Of a stretch of DNA of 64,000 nucleotides, positions 43,087-52,966 are shown piece after piece. The number at the start of each line of letters is the position of its first letter. The first letter of the stretch is position 1. Below the pieces are notes generated by a model that saw nothing but the letters and a program-made list of their open reading frames with translations, was not told where the DNA came from and did no database searches. The DNA is from CAUZIZ01 sp965218775 (lineage in GTDB: Bacteria > Acidobacteriota > UBA6911 > RPQK01 > JAJDTT01), in contig CBDCLS010000003.1 of assembly GCA_965218775.1 (NCBI GenBank), positions 1 to 64,000 on the forward strand. Direction: 5' to 3'. Both the position numbers and the translations under genes were made by a program.

Positions 43087-45232
43087 GGAATTCCAGCGGA
43101 GAGTGGCGGGACTACTACGACAACCTGGCGACCGGTTTCTATGAAAGTATCAAGAAATATACCTTTGGCCTGGACGACGTGTACACGGTCAGTCCCAACC
43201 TACTCCTTAATTTCCGCTACGGCTTCAACCGGGGATCCGATCCCCGGGCGCACAAGAGCATGAGGCGTCACCCGGGCGGATTCTTCGACATCACTACGCT
43301 GGGACTGTCGCCGGATCTGACCAGCCAGCTGAATTCGGACCTGACGGCGCTTCCCCATATCGTGATTCAGGGTTACAGCGGGATCCACGACGAGACCAGA
43401 AACCACTTCCAAGCGAGTCAAGTCCACAGCGTGGAGCCGTCGGCAGACATCAACCGCGGCAACCACAACATCAAGCTGGGATTCGACTATCGAAGCACCT
43501 TCTTCAGCACCATCAACAACTCCTGGACCATGCCCCGATACCACTTCGCCTGCGATTACACCAATGGCCCCCTGAACACCGCGCCCGGTGCCCAAGGTCA
43601 AGGGATGGCTGCCTTTCTCCTGGGACAGCCATCCGGAGGATTCATCAACCGGGCGGATAGCGCGACAGCACACAACAACTACTACGGCCTCTTTATCCAG
43701 GACAATTGGCGTCTCACGCCCCGGTTGAGCTTCAACGCGGGTCTGCGGTGGGAGTACTTCGGATCGGTGACGGAGCGCTTCAACCGAAGCGTCAGGGGTT
43801 TTGATTTCAATGCCGACAGCCCCATCGCGGCTGCCGCCACCTCTGCTTACGCAGCCAATCCGATCCCGGAGATCCCGGAAGACCATTTTTGGGTCAAAGG
43901 AGGGCTGACTTTCGCCGGGGTCAGAGGTGAGCCGCGCGAGCTATACGCGGCGCCGAGGAATCTCTTCGCACCTCGCTTCGGTTTCGCCTACCAGCTGGGC
44001 GACGAGACGGTGGTGCGCGGAGGCTATGGTCTGTTCCACGTACCCATCGGGATCTTCGGTATGCAGAGGCTGTCGCCGATCTTGACCGGCTACAACCAAA
44101 CCACGGACTTGGTTCCCAGCTTCGACAACGGAGTGACCTTCGTTGCGGACATCTTCGATCCGTTCCCCTCAGGTCTTCTGAGCCCCTCGGGGAATTCTCT
44201 GGGGCTGGCCACCAATCTGGGACAGAGTGTCGCTTCTTCAATCACAGCCGTCTGGAAGTCCCCTACAGCCAGCGCTGGTCCCTGACTCTTCAGCACCTGC
44301 TTCCCTTCAGCACGCTGCTGGAAGTGGGTTACGTGGGCACCCGGGGTACCAAGCTCATGGGTTCTCGCGACCTCAACGTGATCCCGCGCCAGCACCTGAG
44401 CACCGCCAGCCAACGGAACAACGAGAACATCGACTTTCTGGGGCAGACCTTCCCCAATCCCTTTGCCGGACTGCTGCCGGGGACAGGCCTGAATACCGGC
44501 ACCATCTCCCGGCAGGAACTGCTACGGCCCTTTCCCCACTTCCGAGCCGTGACCCTGAGGCAGGTCAACCAGGGCTACAACTGGTATCACGGTCTGGAGA
44601 CTCGCGACGAGAGGCGCCTATCCGAAGGTTACAGTTACGTCCTCTCGTACACCTGGTCCAAGTCGATGGGGGCCACCGGCTACCTGAATGCCAGTGATCC
44701 GGTGCCTTATGAGGTGGTGGGAGTTGCGGACCGCACCCACAACTTGAAGCTGACAGGCATCTGGCAATTGCCCTGGGGACGGAGACATCCTCCGGGAGGC
44801 TGGCAGATCTCGTCCGTGTGGCAATTCCAGAGCGGCTTTCCCCTGCCCTTTGGCGACATTTTCACCACGCCGGGCTTTGACCCGAAGAAGCTGCCGAGCC
44901 CCAATGCGACGGTGGAAAGATGGTTCAACATCGATGCCGGATTCGAGCGGGATCCCAGCAGGGCGCCGGAGGGGACGCATCTTCGCACCTTCCCGTTTCG
45001 CTTCAGCAACCTGCGCTCGGCGCCCGTCAATTTCTGGGACATCAGCATCATCAAGGACACCTTCATCGCCGAGGGACACCGGATCCGTTTCCAAGCACAA
45101 TTCTTGAACGCCTTCAACCACTCCAGCTTCGGACCTGTCGTGACGAATCCCACGAGTGGCAGCTTCGGGCTGGTGCGAAGAGACGTAACTTGGCCCAGAC
45201 GGATCATGTTCGGCGTCAAATATGTCTTCTGA
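43087..45232 (+). pseudogene. Oar-like TonB-dependent receptor, N-terminus lost and frameshifted
   Basis: The remnant begins inside the beta-barrel (NSSGEWRDYYDNLATGF) without signal peptide, regulatory domain or plug. It continues to ~44230 and then needs a shift (GTCGCTTCTTCAATC) to reach the family sequence FFNHSRLEVPYSQRWSL and LLEVGYVGTRGTKLMGSRDL. It ends with FGVKYVF, the normal C-terminal aromatic of an outer-membrane barrel. Such receptors import polymers or siderophores in Acidobacteria. About 700 of the usual ~1,100 residues remain, so it is not functional. Confidence 0.82.
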
Positions 45233-45309
45233 TTCTTATATTGGGGTCGGCTCTAGGGACTCTAGGGCGTTGCCTTGATACATCGATTTAATGTGGATAA
45301 ACTATCTAT

Positions 45310-45543
45310 ATGAAAGCTATACAGATCACGTTCGACGAAGAGTTGCTCCGCCAGCTGGACTCCACCGAGGAAGTCAGGCAAAAGGGCAGGTCATGGGTTT
45401 TACGCCAGGTGGTGGGAGAGTATCTCCATCGTCGTCGTAAGAAGAACATTACCGAAAGCTACACCAGGGCTTATGGACAAGGGGCTGCCCTGGGTGACGA
45501 GTTTTCTGGCTGGGAGGAGCAAGGTGAATGGCCTCAGAGCTGA
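45310..45543 (+). CDS. Ribbon-helix-helix antitoxin (MazE/CopG-like)
   Basis: 77 residues. The N-terminal MKAIQITFDEELLRQLDS and RSWVLRQVVGEYLHRRR form a ribbon-helix-helix DNA-binding fold. The C-terminal acidic tail (GDEFSGWEEQGEW) would wrap the toxin. It overlaps the toxin gene by 16 bp. It should repress its own operon together with the toxin. Confidence 0.78.
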   Translation: MKAIQITFDEELLRQLDSTEEVRQKGRSWVLRQVVGEYLHRRRKKNITESYTRAYGQGAALGDEFSGWEEQGEWPQS

Positions 45544-45854
45544 ATCGAGGAGAAATATGGCTCTACACCTTTCGCCCTCCTGACAAGAGACGTCCAGTCC
45601 TGATCCTGACGCGGCAGGAAGTAATCGGTCTTCTCAATACGGTCATGGCGGCCCCCATAACATCAACTGTCCACGGAGCGCCAAGCGAGGTACTCCTGGG
45701 AACAAACGAGGGTCTGAAAGGCGTATCGGCGGCGAACCTGGACCATGTTCAGACAGTTGAAAAAGCCCGTCTGAGACGCTTTGTGGGAACCGTTTCGCCG
45801 GCTAAGATGGCTGAAGTCTGTCAAGCCCTGTCGATAGCAGCTGGATGTAGCTGA
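45528..45854 (+). CDS. MazF/PemK-type endoribonuclease toxin
   Basis: 108 residues. NRGEIWLYTFRPPDKRRPVL is the conserved MazF start, followed by VMAAPITSTVHG and SAANLDHVQTVEKARL. The family cuts mRNA at short sites and is neutralised by the paired antitoxin just upstream. All family landmarks are present. The pair sits within a decayed region and is intact, in keeping with toxin-antitoxin persistence. Confidence 0.85.
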   Translation: MASELNRGEIWLYTFRPPDKRRPVLILTRQEVIGLLNTVMAAPITSTVHGAPSEVLLGTNEGLKGVSAANLDHVQTVEKARLRRFVGTVSPAKMAEVCQALSIAAGCS

Positions 45855-45891
45855 CCTGCATTTCTCACACCCGCTTATGACAGCTCAGTAT

Positions 45892-46460
45892 TCAGCTGTC
45901 GGTCGACACTGTATTGTAAAGCCAGATCTTTGCAAACCTCCAGTCTCGCTGCACCGTCTCGGGTGAGACCTCCAGCACCGCGGCCGTCTCCTGGATGCTG
46001 AGTCCGCCGAAATATCGCAGCTCGACCACACGGCACTTTCTCGATCGAATTCGGCCAGCCGATCCAGGGCTCCGTTCAGGGCGATCAGGTTGGCAGCCTT
46101 CTCCTCGGCGGCCACGGCTGCCTCGTCCAACGGAACCTTGACCGCCGCCCCTCCGCGCTTGTCCGCCTGGCGGCCACGAGCGTGATCCACCAGGATATGC
46201 CGCATCGCCTTGGCAGCCACTCCAAAGAAATGCTCCCGGTTCTGGAAGCGCGCCTGCTTCTGATCCACCAGCCGCAGATAGGCTTCGTGGATCAATGCAG
46301 TGGTCTGAAGGGTGTGATCCGGATCCTGCTGTCGCATGTAGCCTCTGGCCATTCGCCGCAGTTCGGAGTAAACGAGCGGTATCAGCCTGTCGAAGGCGGC
46401 ACGGTCCCCATCTCCCCAGGCAAGCAGCAATCTCGTGACTTCGTGTGAGCTGGAGGACAT
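45892..46460 (-). pseudogene. ECF sigma factor (TIGR02999-like), frameshifted
   Basis: The start MSSSSHEVTRLLLAWGDGD and the region LVYSELRRMARGYMRQQDPD, then TTALIHEAYLRLVDQ, match the ECF group common in Acidobacteria and Planctomycetes. At about 46040 the frame is lost: GATCGAGAAAGTGCC lacks one A, and region 4 continues in the next frame as KCRVVELRYFGGLSIQETAA ... RDWRFAKIWLY to 45892. Region 4 is otherwise intact. A single-base error in an A run or true inactivation could explain it. The neighbouring TPR/kinase remnants fit an old sigma-kinase locus. Confidence 0.8.
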
Positions 46461-46633
46461 GGTTTGGCTCTTTGCTTGGACCTGTTTGCGCGTTGTAACA
46501 CGCGCCCGAAAGCAGATTCTTTATGACGGTTTTCAGTCGTCGTTTTCGTTTGCCAGGATGAAGGCCATCGACGGTTGGCCTCGAGCAGTGGTGAAGCAGT
46601 TGGCCACCAAGGCCAATTCCACATGAGAAAAGT

Positions 46634-47149
46634 AGGGCCGTCGAAATCCGGGAACGGGCGCTTGGACCGGATCGTCGGGCGACCGCGGCCGACCGTGCTG
46701 ACCTGGCTGCCATCCTGGCGGGACAGCAGAAATACTCAGAGGCCGAATTGCTCTATCGGCAGGCCCTCGCCGTATTCGAAGGGCTCTACGGCCCGGAGCA
46801 TAAGGAGATCGCCGTGAACCTCAGCAACCTGGCAACCCTCGAGCAGGCGCAGGGGCGAACCGATGAGGCGGACCGCATCTTCCGGGGTGTGGTTTCGAAG
46901 ATAGGGGTAGAAGGCGAGCTCAATCAGTACCAGCAGGCCACCTACCGCGTGGAACTGAGAATTGAAAATGAAGATGGATCTCTGCGGCCCGGAATGGCGG
47001 CTTTTGCCCGCATTGACTTTGACCGTTGGCTGGTCGCCAGCATCCTGTTGTACAAAGTCAAAGCAGGCCCTCCGGCCAGAGTTGTGGATGCTGTAGGAAG
47101 GCTCAGGCACAAGGTACGTCCGTCCCTGCTCTGTTTGACCGGATCATAA
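46634..47149 (+). pseudogene. TPR-kinase tail fused to an HlyD-type adaptor C-terminus (remnants)
   Basis: The frame reads RAVEIRERALGPDRRATAAD, then YSEAELLYRQALAVFEGLYG and NLSNLATLEQAQGRTDEADR, which are tetratricopeptide repeats as at the C-terminus of kinases. It passes without a stop into YRVELRIENEDGSLRPGMAA then DRWLVASILLYKV, the C-terminal end of an HlyD/RND-type membrane-fusion adaptor. Neither part has its N-terminus. It is a fusion of two gene remnants, probably by deletion. Confidence 0.7.
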
Positions 47150-47289
47150 AAACCCGAAACGTGACTTGCATTTTCTCGTCGGGGTTGTATCTTGAGGGTT
47201 TGGCCGGAAGGATCGGATCGTCTTCGCACTGGGAGTTTCGAATCCAGATCGGGATCCGGGACGAGTGGAAGCCCACAAGGGAAAAACCC

Positions 47290-48516
47290 ATGCGGAAAGC
47301 CGTGTTGCTGATCTCCTTCACTCTCTCCAGCTCTCTGTCTTTAAGGGCAGCGGACTGGCCCCAATTCCGGGGTCCTGATGGGCAGGGCCATTCCTCCGAG
47401 CGCGACCTTCCCCTGGAATGGAGCGAGGACCAGAACATCGTCTGGAAGATACCCATTCCTGGGCTGGGTTGGTCCTCACCAGTGATTCAAGGCGAGAGGA
47501 TCTGGCTCACGACTGCCCTGGGCAAGGGACGTTCTCTCCGGACCGTTTCTCTCCACCGCAATGACGGCCGAGTCCTCAGCGAAGTTGAGGTCTTTCTAAA
47601 GAGTGATCCCGGTCGAATCCATTCCAAGAACAGCCACGCCTCGCCCACCCCTATCCTGGAGGGCGACCGCGTCTACGTTCACTTTGGAGCCTATGGAACC
47701 GCCTGCCTCTCCAGCGACGGACAGATTCTCTGGCGGACCCAGCTCAAGTACGAGCATGCTCATGGACCGGGAGGGTCGCCCACGCTCTTCGGTGACTTAC
47801 TGATCGTGAGCTGTGATGGCACCGACGTGCAATACGTAGTGGCGTTGGATAAGCAGACGGGTCAGATTCGTTGGAAACAGAGTCGCGGAAAAGGACGAAT
47901 GGCGTTCTCCACGCCGCTGGTGATTCAAGAGCAGGGGGTCGATCAGGTCGTAAGCACGGGTGGGGATCGAGTGGTTTCATACGATCCACTGACCGGGAAG
48001 GAGATCTGGTGGTTCCCCTACGATGGCTTCTCACTGGTTCCACGTCCGGTGTATGGGTTGGGGCTGGTGTATGTTTGCTCGGGATTTAATTCGCCCGTCC
48101 TCTATGCCCTTCGGCCGAACGGTAGAGGGAATCTCGCCGGCAGCCACCTGGCCTGGAGTTTGAGCAAGGGGGTGCCCTTCAATCCCTCCCCGGTGCTGGT
48201 CGGTGAGGAACTGTATATCGTCAGCGACAACGGTGTCGCGTCCTGTCTCGACGCCCGGACCGGAAAAATACTATGGAAAGAGCGCCTGGGAGGGAATTTT
48301 TCGGCCTCGCCGCTGGCGGCGCCGGAACGAATCTACTTCCTGAACGAGGAAGGAGAAACCACGGTCGTGGCTCCGGGAAAGGCCTTCAAGAAGCTTGCTA
48401 CGAACTCCATCGAGGGGCGCACGCAGGCCTCACTGGCTGCCAACAACAACGCGATCTATTTGAGAAGCGCGCGGTTCCTTTACCGAATCGAGGAGACGGC
48501 GGAACAACCGAGATAG
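47290..48516 (+). CDS. Secreted PQQ-type beta-propeller protein
   Basis: 408 residues from the ATG at 47290 (AAGGGA upstream). The signal peptide is KAVLLISFTLSSSLSLRAAD. The mature start WPQFRGPDGQGHSS and blades such as LDKQTGQIRWKQ, YDPLTGKEIWWF and LDARTGKILWKERL carry the Trp-docking pattern of PQQ_2 proteins. Such secreted propellers are frequent in Planctomycetes and Acidobacteria. PQQ binding itself is uncertain because the dehydrogenase residues are not evident. Confidence 0.85.
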   Translation: MRKAVLLISFTLSSSLSLRAADWPQFRGPDGQGHSSERDLPLEWSEDQNIVWKIPIPGLGWSSPVIQGERIWLTTALGKGRSLRTVSLHRNDGRVLSEVEVFLKSDPGRIHSKNSHASPTPILEGDRVYVHFGAYGTACLSSDGQILWRTQLKYEHAHGPGGSPTLFGDLLIVSCDGTDVQYVVALDKQTGQIRWKQSRGKGRMAFSTPLVIQEQGVDQVVSTGGDRVVSYDPLTGKEIWWFPYDGFSLVPRPVYGLGLVYVCSGFNSPVLYALRPNGRGNLAGSHLAWSLSKGVPFNPSPVLVGEELYIVSDNGVASCLDARTGKILWKERLGGNFSASPLAAPERIYFLNEEGETTVVAPGKAFKKLATNSIEGRTQASLAANNNAIYLRSARFLYRIEETAEQPR

Positions 48517-48552
48517 TCCTCAAGAGAGGGAGTGCGCCCAGCGGACCAGTTC

Positions 48553-49152
48553 TCATCTCCTCAAGTCGCTGAGGAAGCATCCTACGGCAGCGGTTCTTGG
48601 ATTGGCGACTTGCCGGCCCTGCAGGGTCGCCTCAACTGCCTCTTCGAGGTCATGTTGGGTTGGCGCTGCGCGAAACTCCCCGAAATCGACATACTGGTCA
48701 TCAATCCGGCCGCGATAAACCATTTCTCCCGCATCATTGAAAACCGCCACTTCGGGAGTGACCTCGACACCAGTCAAGCGGACCAACTCGTGCTCTCGAT
48801 CTAGCAGTACCTCCCCAGGATATTCCCACTCCCTAACGTGTTCCTGGATCGCCTCGACGCTTTCATCGGGGTCGGAGTAGACCAGCCAGAAGGCCACGTT
48901 CCTGGGTGCAAACCGGGCGTGCAGTCCTCGCACCCTGGGGGCGTAGCGATTCGAAATAGGGCAGTCAGAACGGGTGAAGAGGAAGAGGTTAATGACGGCA
49001 TCCTTGGCCTCGAAGGGATCGATCTTTTCCTCATCTAGATTCAGCACATCGACCGATGTGTCCCGATTCTGATGCCCACAACCGACAGCCAGAGCAAGCC
49101 CGACTCCAACGACCGTCAAGACTGGCAAGAATTTCCATTTCAGTGCCTGCAT
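48553..49152 (-). CDS. Thioredoxin-like redoxin lipoprotein
   Basis: 199 residues. The leader LTVVGVGLALAVGCGHQ ends in a lipobox Cys. The redoxin fold follows with INLFLFTRSDCPISNRYAP, where a single Cys (DCPIS) replaces the usual CxxC, then FWLVYSDPDES and VTPEVAVFNDAGEMVYRG. The C-terminal TAAVGCFL holds another Cys. The arrangement resembles redoxins linked to electron transfer in Acidobacteria. It would face the periplasm. The partner is unknown. Confidence 0.75.
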   Translation of the reverse strand: MQALKWKFLPVLTVVGVGLALAVGCGHQNRDTSVDVLNLDEEKIDPFEAKDAVINLFLFTRSDCPISNRYAPRVRGLHARFAPRNVAFWLVYSDPDESVEAIQEHVREWEYPGEVLLDREHELVRLTGVEVTPEVAVFNDAGEMVYRGRIDDQYVDFGEFRAAPTQHDLEEAVEATLQGRQVANPRTAAVGCFLSDLRR

Positions 49153-49250
49153 TGGCTAAATCTTTCTCTACTACTGTATCAGAACGCTGCGCACAGCCAG
49201 GCGGCGGGCTGGAGTAGAATCAATGAAATGAGGGCTCCCGGTATTCCGTC

Positions 49251-50909
49251 ATGTTGAGCGGCGCGGCGTTCTCCATCCTGCTACTGGGGGTTCACTTCGT
49301 GGACGTGGCGGAGCAGTCCGGGCTCTCCTTCCAACATATCAGCGGCAGCACAGAAAAGAATCACATCCTGGAAACCATCGGCAGCGGAATCGCCTGGATC
49401 GACTACGATCAGGATGGGTGGCCCGATCTCTTTGCGGTCAACGGAGGGAAATGGGAGGAGCTGGCCAAGAGTAGACGCTCGGCTGGAAATGCACTCTTTC
49501 GCAACAATCGAGATGGAACCTTTCGTGATGTGACTCAAGCCGCCGGCGTAGCTGGATCACATTGGGGTATGGGAGCCACAGTCGCCGATTATGACAACGA
49601 CGGGTGGCCGGATCTGTACGTCTGCAACTATGGTCCGAACACACTCTACCGGAACAATGGCGATGGCACCTTCAGCGACACTACCCAAAGGGCTGGAGTG
49701 GGAGATCCTTCCTGGAGCTCGAGCGCCGCATTTGGCGATGCCGATGGGGATGAGTGGCTGGATCTGTACGTTGTCAACTACGTCGACTTCGACCATCTGG
49801 ATCCACCGTCCCGATCCCCGGACTGCGAGTATCGCGGCATTCAGGTTCACTGCGGCCCGAGTGGTTTAGCAGCGCTTGCAGACACTTTCTACCACAACAA
49901 CGGAGACGGCACCTTCAGTCCATCCACGAAGAGATCCGGCATGGATGCTTCTGCCTCCTACGGTATGGGTGCCGTCTGGTGCGACTACGATAACGACAGC
50001 GACAACGATCTCTTCGTTGCGAATGATTCCCAGGCAAACTTTCTTTTCCAGAATCAGGGCAAGGGCAAATTCAAGGAGATCGCTCTCACCTCAGGAGTTG
50101 CCGTCAATGAGGATGGCCAGGCCCAAGCAGGCATGGGTGTGAGTTTCGGCGACTACGACCACGACGGCCATTTTGATCTCTACGTCACCAACTTCTCCGA
50201 CGACTACAACACCCTCTACCGAAACCTTGGAAACGGCCTTTTCCGAGATGTCACCCGGCGGGCGGCCCTTACAATTCCCAGTCTGACTTTTCTGGGTTGG
50301 AGCACCAAATTCTTTGATTATGACAACGATGGATGGGAGGACCTGCTGGTGGCCAACGGACACATCTACCCCCAGGTCGACTCGCGGCCAATTCCGATCC
50401 AATTCCGACAGCGCAAGCTCCTGTTCAAGAACCAGGGTAACGGGAGATTCGGTGAGGTCGGGGCCAGTAGAGAGATGGGTCTGACAGTACCATGGTCCAG
50501 TCGGGGAGGCTGCTTCGCCGATTTTGACAATGATGGGGACGTCGACGTTGCCGTTAACAACCTGGACGCTCGCCTCTCGCTCTTCCGCAATGAGGGCGGC
50601 CACAAGTCCGGACATTGGATTCGGCTCCGCCTGGAGGGCAGAGAGAACCGAAGTGCCATCGGGACCCGGGTCATCATAGAAACAAACAGTAGACAGATGC
50701 AGGAGGTCCGCTCCGGCTCTGGCTACCAGTCAAGCCACGACCTTCGTCTACATTTCGGTCTGGGACCCGCTCAAAATGTTGAAAATCTAACAATTCGGTG
50801 GACTAACGGGGAGGAACAGAGCTTTCAAGACGTCGCTGGGGATCAAGGCTACTCCTTGAAGCAGGGAGGGGCCCTGGCCAGCGAGAAGCGGGTCCCCGGG
50901 ACGAAGTAA
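49251..50909 (+). CDS. CRTAC1-like secreted protein (FG-GAP repeats, ASPIC/UnbV domain)
   Basis: 552 residues. A short hydrophobic N-terminus (AAFSILLLGVHFVDVAEQSG) suggests export. At least six calcium-binding FG-GAP blocks are visible (DYDQDGWPDLF, DYDNDGWPDLY, DYDNDSDNDLF, DYDHDGHFDLY, DYDNDGWEDLL, DFDNDGDVDVA). The C-terminal domain (NRSAIGTRVIIETNSRQMQE .. HFGLGPAQNVENLTIRW) is ASPIC/UnbV. It is an extracellular propeller protein often found next to TonB receptors. Specific function is unknown. The start lacks an obvious ribosome-binding site. Confidence 0.85.
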   Translation: MLSGAAFSILLLGVHFVDVAEQSGLSFQHISGSTEKNHILETIGSGIAWIDYDQDGWPDLFAVNGGKWEELAKSRRSAGNALFRNNRDGTFRDVTQAAGVAGSHWGMGATVADYDNDGWPDLYVCNYGPNTLYRNNGDGTFSDTTQRAGVGDPSWSSSAAFGDADGDEWLDLYVVNYVDFDHLDPPSRSPDCEYRGIQVHCGPSGLAALADTFYHNNGDGTFSPSTKRSGMDASASYGMGAVWCDYDNDSDNDLFVANDSQANFLFQNQGKGKFKEIALTSGVAVNEDGQAQAGMGVSFGDYDHDGHFDLYVTNFSDDYNTLYRNLGNGLFRDVTRRAALTIPSLTFLGWSTKFFDYDNDGWEDLLVANGHIYPQVDSRPIPIQFRQRKLLFKNQGNGRFGEVGASREMGLTVPWSSRGGCFADFDNDGDVDVAVNNLDARLSLFRNEGGHKSGHWIRLRLEGRENRSAIGTRVIIETNSRQMQEVRSGSGYQSSHDLRLHFGLGPAQNVENLTIRWTNGEEQSFQDVAGDQGYSLKQGGALASEKRVPGTK

Positions 50910-50950
50910 TCCTAACCAGCCCATCCTGGGCAACGAAAACGGCACGAGGA

Positions 50951-51243
50951 GACGGCGGTGATTGCCCGAATCCTTCGAAATTCGCTTGTTCGATATTCTG
51001 CGGTTTAGCGTTTATCGGTTGCCTTCTCCAGAGCAAGGAAAAAGGCGAAATCACAAACCGTAGAACACCGAACCTGCGAACGCCGAACCGTCTTCCTTAG
51101 CCTTCGAAATTCGCTTGTTCGATATTCTGCGGTTCAGCATTCATCGGTTGCCTCCTCCAGAACCAAGGGAAAAGGCTAAATCACAAACCGCAGAACACCG
51201 AACATGCGAACTCCGAAGTCGGGCGCAGCGGTGAAGTTTCAGG
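50951..51243. repeat. Dispersed 293-bp repeat, copy A
   Basis: Nearly identical (about 6 mismatches) and of equal length to 57489-57781, in the same orientation. The unit is itself a tandem doublet: TTCGAAATTCGCTTGTTCGA occurs twice, ~145 bp apart. Each half carries a dyad (GATATTCTGCGGTTT against AAACCG(T/C)AGAACACC). It lies after the stop of the minus-strand ThDP gene and after the ASPIC/UnbV gene. Confidence 0.9.
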
Positions 51244-51252
51244 TTGGATCCC

Positions 51253-52893
51253 TCACCAATACTTGGGAACGTCTTCTTCTTCCTTGGTGATCATCTCAAG
51301 GACGGCTGGCCGACCGCTTTGGGACTGCTCGAGAGCCCTTCTGATAGCCGGTCTTATCTGGTCGGGAGTCTCCACGCGTTCGGCATGGGCACCCAAGCCT
51401 TCCGCCACTCGAGCATAGTTGCCCGAAAACTTGTTGCTTCCCCAATGCTTGGTGGCGTAGGGCATGTGGGCGTGGTAATGGGTCATCACTCCGTTGTTCA
51501 GAATGATGGTCACGATGCCGATCTCGGCTCTCGCCGCGGTTTCGATGTCGAGACCGGCCATCCCAAAAGCGGCGTCCCCCATGATATTGATGACCTGGCT
51601 TTCCGGGCTTGCCAGCTTCGCCCCCAGCGCTAGTCCCAGTCCGTATCCCAACTGGGTCGACTTGCCCCATCCGAGGTAGCCCCTAGGTGTCACTGTCTGC
51701 CAGAAGGGCACCAGCTGATCGCGCGGATAGCCGGAGTCGTGAGTCACGATCGAGTTCGCTATGTCGACTTCTGATGCCAGATCCCTGAAGACCCGATAGG
51801 GGCTGATCGGCACCTCGTCCGAGGCAAGTCTTGGACCCCACTCTGCCATGAAGGCCTTCTTGACTTCTCTGATCTCATCGGCGACTCCGTTTTCGTCGGG
51901 ACGTCCCTCGGATCCGATCTGACGTTTCACTTCTTCGATCATCTGACTCAAGACCAGTCTGGCATCGCCAACGGCTCCATAGTCGACTGCATGGTCCTTG
52001 TTGATGTCCTCGGCACAGTTGGTTGACTGGGCCACAGGGATTCCCTTCGGCACAGGCGGATTGAAAACAAAATTGGTGAGGCTCGTTCCCACTCCGAGGA
52101 AAAAATCAGTCTTCTCCAAAAAATGGGCGGCCATCTGGGTGTGGGTATGGGACCCGGTTCCAAGTGCCAGGGGATGGTTCTCGGGGAAAGCGCTCTTCCC
52201 GGCCAGCGAGGTGAGCACCGGCAAGTTGATCAGTTCTGCCAATTCGACAAGCTCCGGCGTGGCTTCTGCATAGAGGACTCCCTGACCGGCGGCGAGGACA
52301 GGACATGAGGCCCGAAGCAGCGCGGCCGCCAGGTCCGCGACCTGGTCGGGGTCGGCTCCGCTTCGATACTTCTGGACCGGCGTGTAGTCGAGTGAATCAT
52401 GTGGATACTCGGTAGTGCCCACGTCATCTGGAATCTCGAGAAGGGCGGGTCCCAGGCGTCCGTGCTTCAGCTGGGTGAAGGCATGCCGCATGATGGCGGG
52501 GATCCGCTCGACCTGATTGAGATGGGCGTTGACCTTGGTGATCCCCCCATAGTGATCCACCGAATCGAAGCCGGGATGGACTCGAAAACGATCTGCCGTC
52601 GCACCACCTGGCAGTAGGATTATGGGAACGGAGTCTGCAAAAGCCTGAGCTACTCCGCCGAACGCGTTCTCGACGCCGGGTCCTCTTTGCATCGTAAAAA
52701 CGCCAATCTTGTTGCCGTTGTGAACTCGGCTATAGCCGTCTGCCATGTTGACTCCGGCGCGCTCCTGACGCGTGATGATGGGACGGATGCCCTCCATGGC
52801 AACCTTATCGATGAGCTTTTGTTCCGGGTAGGCGGTTATCCATTCAACGCCTTCCGCCTTCAATATCTTGGCAATGACCGTGTTCCCGTTCAT
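51253..52893 (-). CDS. Thiamine-diphosphate enzyme, acetolactate-synthase-like (second)
   Basis: 546 residues with GGGAGG before the ATG. The catalytic Glu is in RQERAGVNMADGYSRV, and the ThDP motif is MGDAAFGMAGLDIETAARAE ... ILNNG. The superfamily covers acetolactate synthase, oxalyl-CoA and sulfopyruvate-type decarboxylases; no motif fixes the substrate. It follows the D-threonine-aldolase-like gene by ~70 bp in the same direction, so both may act on one hydroxy- or amino-acid route (inference). Confidence 0.83.
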   Translation of the reverse strand: MNGNTVIAKILKAEGVEWITAYPEQKLIDKVAMEGIRPIITRQERAGVNMADGYSRVHNGNKIGVFTMQRGPGVENAFGGVAQAFADSVPIILLPGGATADRFRVHPGFDSVDHYGGITKVNAHLNQVERIPAIMRHAFTQLKHGRLGPALLEIPDDVGTTEYPHDSLDYTPVQKYRSGADPDQVADLAAALLRASCPVLAAGQGVLYAEATPELVELAELINLPVLTSLAGKSAFPENHPLALGTGSHTHTQMAAHFLEKTDFFLGVGTSLTNFVFNPPVPKGIPVAQSTNCAEDINKDHAVDYGAVGDARLVLSQMIEEVKRQIGSEGRPDENGVADEIREVKKAFMAEWGPRLASDEVPISPYRVFRDLASEVDIANSIVTHDSGYPRDQLVPFWQTVTPRGYLGWGKSTQLGYGLGLALGAKLASPESQVINIMGDAAFGMAGLDIETAARAEIGIVTIILNNGVMTHYHAHMPYATKHWGSNKFSGNYARVAEGLGAHAERVETPDQIRPAIRRALEQSQSGRPAVLEMITKEEEDVPKYW

Positions 52894-52966
52894 ACGGACT
52901 ACCTCCCTGCGAATACCTGATCTGTTCTGGATTGAGTTGATCTGCGAAGTTATTTTCGCGCTGAGC

